A DNA stretch of 7,056 bases. It comes from Kiloniellales bacterium. Lineage in GTDB: Bacteria > Pseudomonadota > Alphaproteobacteria > Kiloniellales > JAKSDN01. The DNA is taken from positions 1 through 7,056 of the forward strand of contig JAKSDN010001003.1 in the NCBI GenBank assembly GCA_022360075.1, given 5' to 3'. The first letter of the stretch is position 1. Each line of letters starts with the position of its first letter. Under the pieces are notes generated by a model. The model was not told where the DNA came from, made no database searches, and worked only from the letters and a program-made list of their open reading frames with translations. A program made the position numbers and the translations under genes. This document shows positions 5,813 to 7,056 of this stretch, one piece after another.

Positions 5813-6127
5813 ATGACAGGAACCTCGCGCCGCCGCTTTCTCGGAACCGTAGGCCTGACCGCCTTGGCCGGTGGCCTGCCGGTGACAGCGGCAAAGGCCT
5901 TCTCAATCGAGCCGCTCGAGGGCGCCGTGGAGGAAAGCTATCTCGCCGCGGCCTGCGGGCGGGAGACCGGGCACCGCGGCTTCATCGCCGAGGTGCAGGC
6001 GCTGCTTGCGCAATACGGTTCGTCCGGCGACCCGGCCACCGTCGAGCAGGTCGCCGCCGCGACCCGCTGCCCCTACTGCCGCTGCCCGCTGACGGCGGCC
6101 GAGCTCGCGGAGAGGAGCGGCTTCTAG
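5813..6127 (+). CDS. Small Tat-exported protein with a cysteine cluster, function unknown
   Basis: A 104-residue protein. Residues 5-11 (SRRRFLG) match the twin-arginine consensus, followed by a hydrophobic stretch (GTVGLTALAGGLPVTA) and an AKA motif near 27-29, so export folded to the periplasm is likely with cleavage near residue 29. The mature part, about 75 residues, has a helical middle (FIAEVQALLAQYG, 57-69) and ends with RCPYCRCPLTAAELAERSGF. Its cysteines are Cys48, Cys86, Cys89 and Cys91; the CxxCxC arrangement could bind a metal or form disulfides. I do not recognise a family. Tat export is used for proteins that fold or load a cofactor before transport, which fits a metal site, but this is inference. 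It is convergent with znuA, with a REP-like element between. The start is chosen by Shine-Dalgarno and Tat motif, which makes it shorter than the maximal open frame. Confidence 0.8.
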   Translation: MTGTSRRRFLGTVGLTALAGGLPVTAAKAFSIEPLEGAVEESYLAAACGRETGHRGFIAEVQALLAQYGSSGDPATVEQVAAATRCPYCRCPLTAAELAERSGF

Positions 6128-6209
6128 GTTTCCTTTGCGCGTTGTTGAGCCGATCGGCAGCTTGCAGCTCGCTCCCGGCGGCCTCGGAAGTGACTCTGTC
6201 CTAAGGCTT

Positions 6210-6302
6210 CGTCATTGCGAGCGGAGCGAAGCAATTTAGACGGCTGCCGACCGCGCGGTGGCTCTGGATTGCCGCGCCGGCCAATACCGGCTCGCAATGA
6301 CG
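6210..6302. repeat. REP-like element 3 between convergent genes
   Basis: Perfect 12-base inverted arms, CGTCATTGCGAG (6210-6221) and CTCGCAATGACG (6291-6302), bound an element about 93 bases long. Each half can also form its own small stem, ATTGC with GCAAT at 6214-6218/6231-6235 and 6268-6272/6294-6298. Inside are the palindrome ACCGCGCGGT (6250-6259) and a hairpin GCCGG/CCGGC (6276-6280/6287-6291). The CGTCATTGCGAGCGGAGCGA wording is, from memory, a very common intergenic repeat in alphaproteobacteria. It lies between the ends of two convergent genes and could act as a 3' barrier for both transcripts. Confidence 0.8.
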
Positions 6303-6320
6303 GGTGAGGGCCGATCCAAT

Positions 6321-7056
6321 TCAGCTCGTCGGCTCTAGGCAGGCGACCAGGCTGCGACCGAGGCCGCGCATGAGCTCGCCATAGGCGCCTCGTCCCGGCG
6401 TGATCTCGGCGCCGAGCGGATCGAGCTCGCCGGTCCGGGCCTTGGTGCCCTCGGCCACGGTCTCGACCAGCGCCGGCTTGAACTGCGGCTCGCTGAACAC
6501 GCAGGTGGCGCCGAGGTCCTCGATCCTGTGGCGGATCTCGGCCAAGCGCTTGGCGCCTGGCGCCTGATCCGGTGTTACCGTGATGGACCCGACCGCGTTG
6601 GTGCCGTAGTGGGCCTCGAAGTAGCGATAGGCATCGTGGAACACGATGTAGGGCGCGTCCTTCACCGGCACGAGCATGGCCTTCAGGTCCCGGTCGAGCC
6701 GCTCGATCTCGGCGATGACGGTCTTGCCATTGCCTTGGTAGTGAGCGGCATTGGCCGGATCGATGTCGCTCAGCGCCGCCACGGCGGCCTCGACGATCGC
6801 CTCGGCATTGTGAGGGTCGAGCCAGATATGCGCGTCGTAAAGTCCGTGCGCGTGGTCGTGCCCATGCCCGTCATGCGCCTCTTGATGCTCCTCGTCGTGG
6901 TCATGCTCCGCGTGTTCGTCCGACTCGCCGTGTTCTTCGTGATGCGCGTGGTCGTGCTCCTCTTCGTGCGCTTCGCTCTCCCAGGCACCGCCCTCGCGGC
7001 TGCGCAAAAGCTCGATATCGTCGAGTTCCATCAGCTCGACGAGCTTGGCCTTCGAG
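6321..7056 (-). CDS. znuA: Zinc ABC transporter periplasmic binding protein ZnuA (N-terminus off right edge)
   Basis: The visible 244 residues cover the C-terminal part of a cluster A-I metal-binding protein; the frame is open to the edge and, by comparison with E. coli ZnuA, roughly 95 residues including the signal peptide and first metal-ligand histidine are missing. Counting from the ATG codon at 7031 (an internal Met, not the start), a His/Asp/Glu-rich loop spans residues 22-62 with 15 histidines. HIWLDPHN (68-75) and FHDAYRYF (131-138) carry the second and third metal-binding histidines, and GELDPLG (201-207) carries the acidic site. Cys177 in ATCVFSEPQF and Cys231 near the end match the disulfide pair of E. 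coli ZnuA. The product captures zinc in the periplasm for ZnuBC. No znuB, znuC or zur is in the window; they would be expected beyond the right edge. The His-rich loop and the ATCVFSEPQF motif favour zinc over manganese. Confidence 0.93.
   Translation of the reverse strand, partial: SKAKLVELMELDDIELLRSREGGAWESEAHEEEHDHAHHEEHGESDEHAEHDHDEEHQEAHDGHGHDHAHGLYDAHIWLDPHNAEAIVEAAVAALSDIDPANAAHYQGNGKTVIAEIERLDRDLKAMLVPVKDAPYIVFHDAYRYFEAHYGTNAVGSITVTPDQAPGAKRLAEIRHRIEDLGATCVFSEPQFKPALVETVAEGTKARTGELDPLGAEITPGRGAYGELMRGLGRSLVACLEPTS

Noticed and set aside
5283..5906. Minus-strand open frame of 207 residues covering the small hypothetical gene in another phase
   Set aside because: No good ribosome binding site, an Arg/Ser-rich translation, and it would cross the control region and the start of the Tat gene.

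Overview
The window looks like a chromosomal segment of a GC-rich alphaproteobacterium, possibly from the Rhodospirillales or a nearby order. The evidence is the uniformly high GC content, third positions dominated by G and C, TRAP-type uptake genes, a Tat-exported small protein, and three intergenic palindromic repeats of the kind scattered through alphaproteobacterial genomes. The taxon is inferred from style and gene content, not from a marker gene. I see no RNA gene, insertion sequence, phage gene or CRISPR array.

Layout. (1) 1-568, minus strand: the N-terminal part of a large FAD-binding oxidoreductase that runs off the left edge. (2) 569-918: a 350-base divergent control region. It holds two closely matching 19-base sites (578-596 and 844-862), one in front of each flanking gene, with a REP-like hairpin between them. 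(3) 919-5292, plus strand: a probable operon of a serine-glyoxylate-type class V aminotransferase followed by a complete TRAP transporter, dctP, dctQ and dctM. The dctP-dctQ gap holds a hairpin and a double-hairpin repeat. (4) 5308-5529, minus strand: a small hypothetical protein, convergent with dctM. (5) 5813-6127, plus strand: a small Tat-exported protein with a cysteine cluster. (6) 6210-6302: a third REP-like element between convergent genes. (7) 6321-7056, minus strand: znuA, the zinc-binding protein of an ABC importer, lacking its N-terminus because it runs off the right edge.

How the parts may work together. DctP would capture a small carboxylate in the periplasm and DctQM would import it with a sodium gradient. 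A flavoprotein of the D-2-hydroxyacid dehydrogenase type would oxidise a 2-hydroxyacid to a 2-oxoacid, and the aminotransferase would aminate glyoxylate or a related oxoacid. The matched sites suggest that one regulator controls both divergent transcripts. Glycolate to glyoxylate to glycine is the simplest route that fits, but the substrate is not readable from the sequence. The right-hand third (small ORF, Tat protein, znuA) looks functionally separate.
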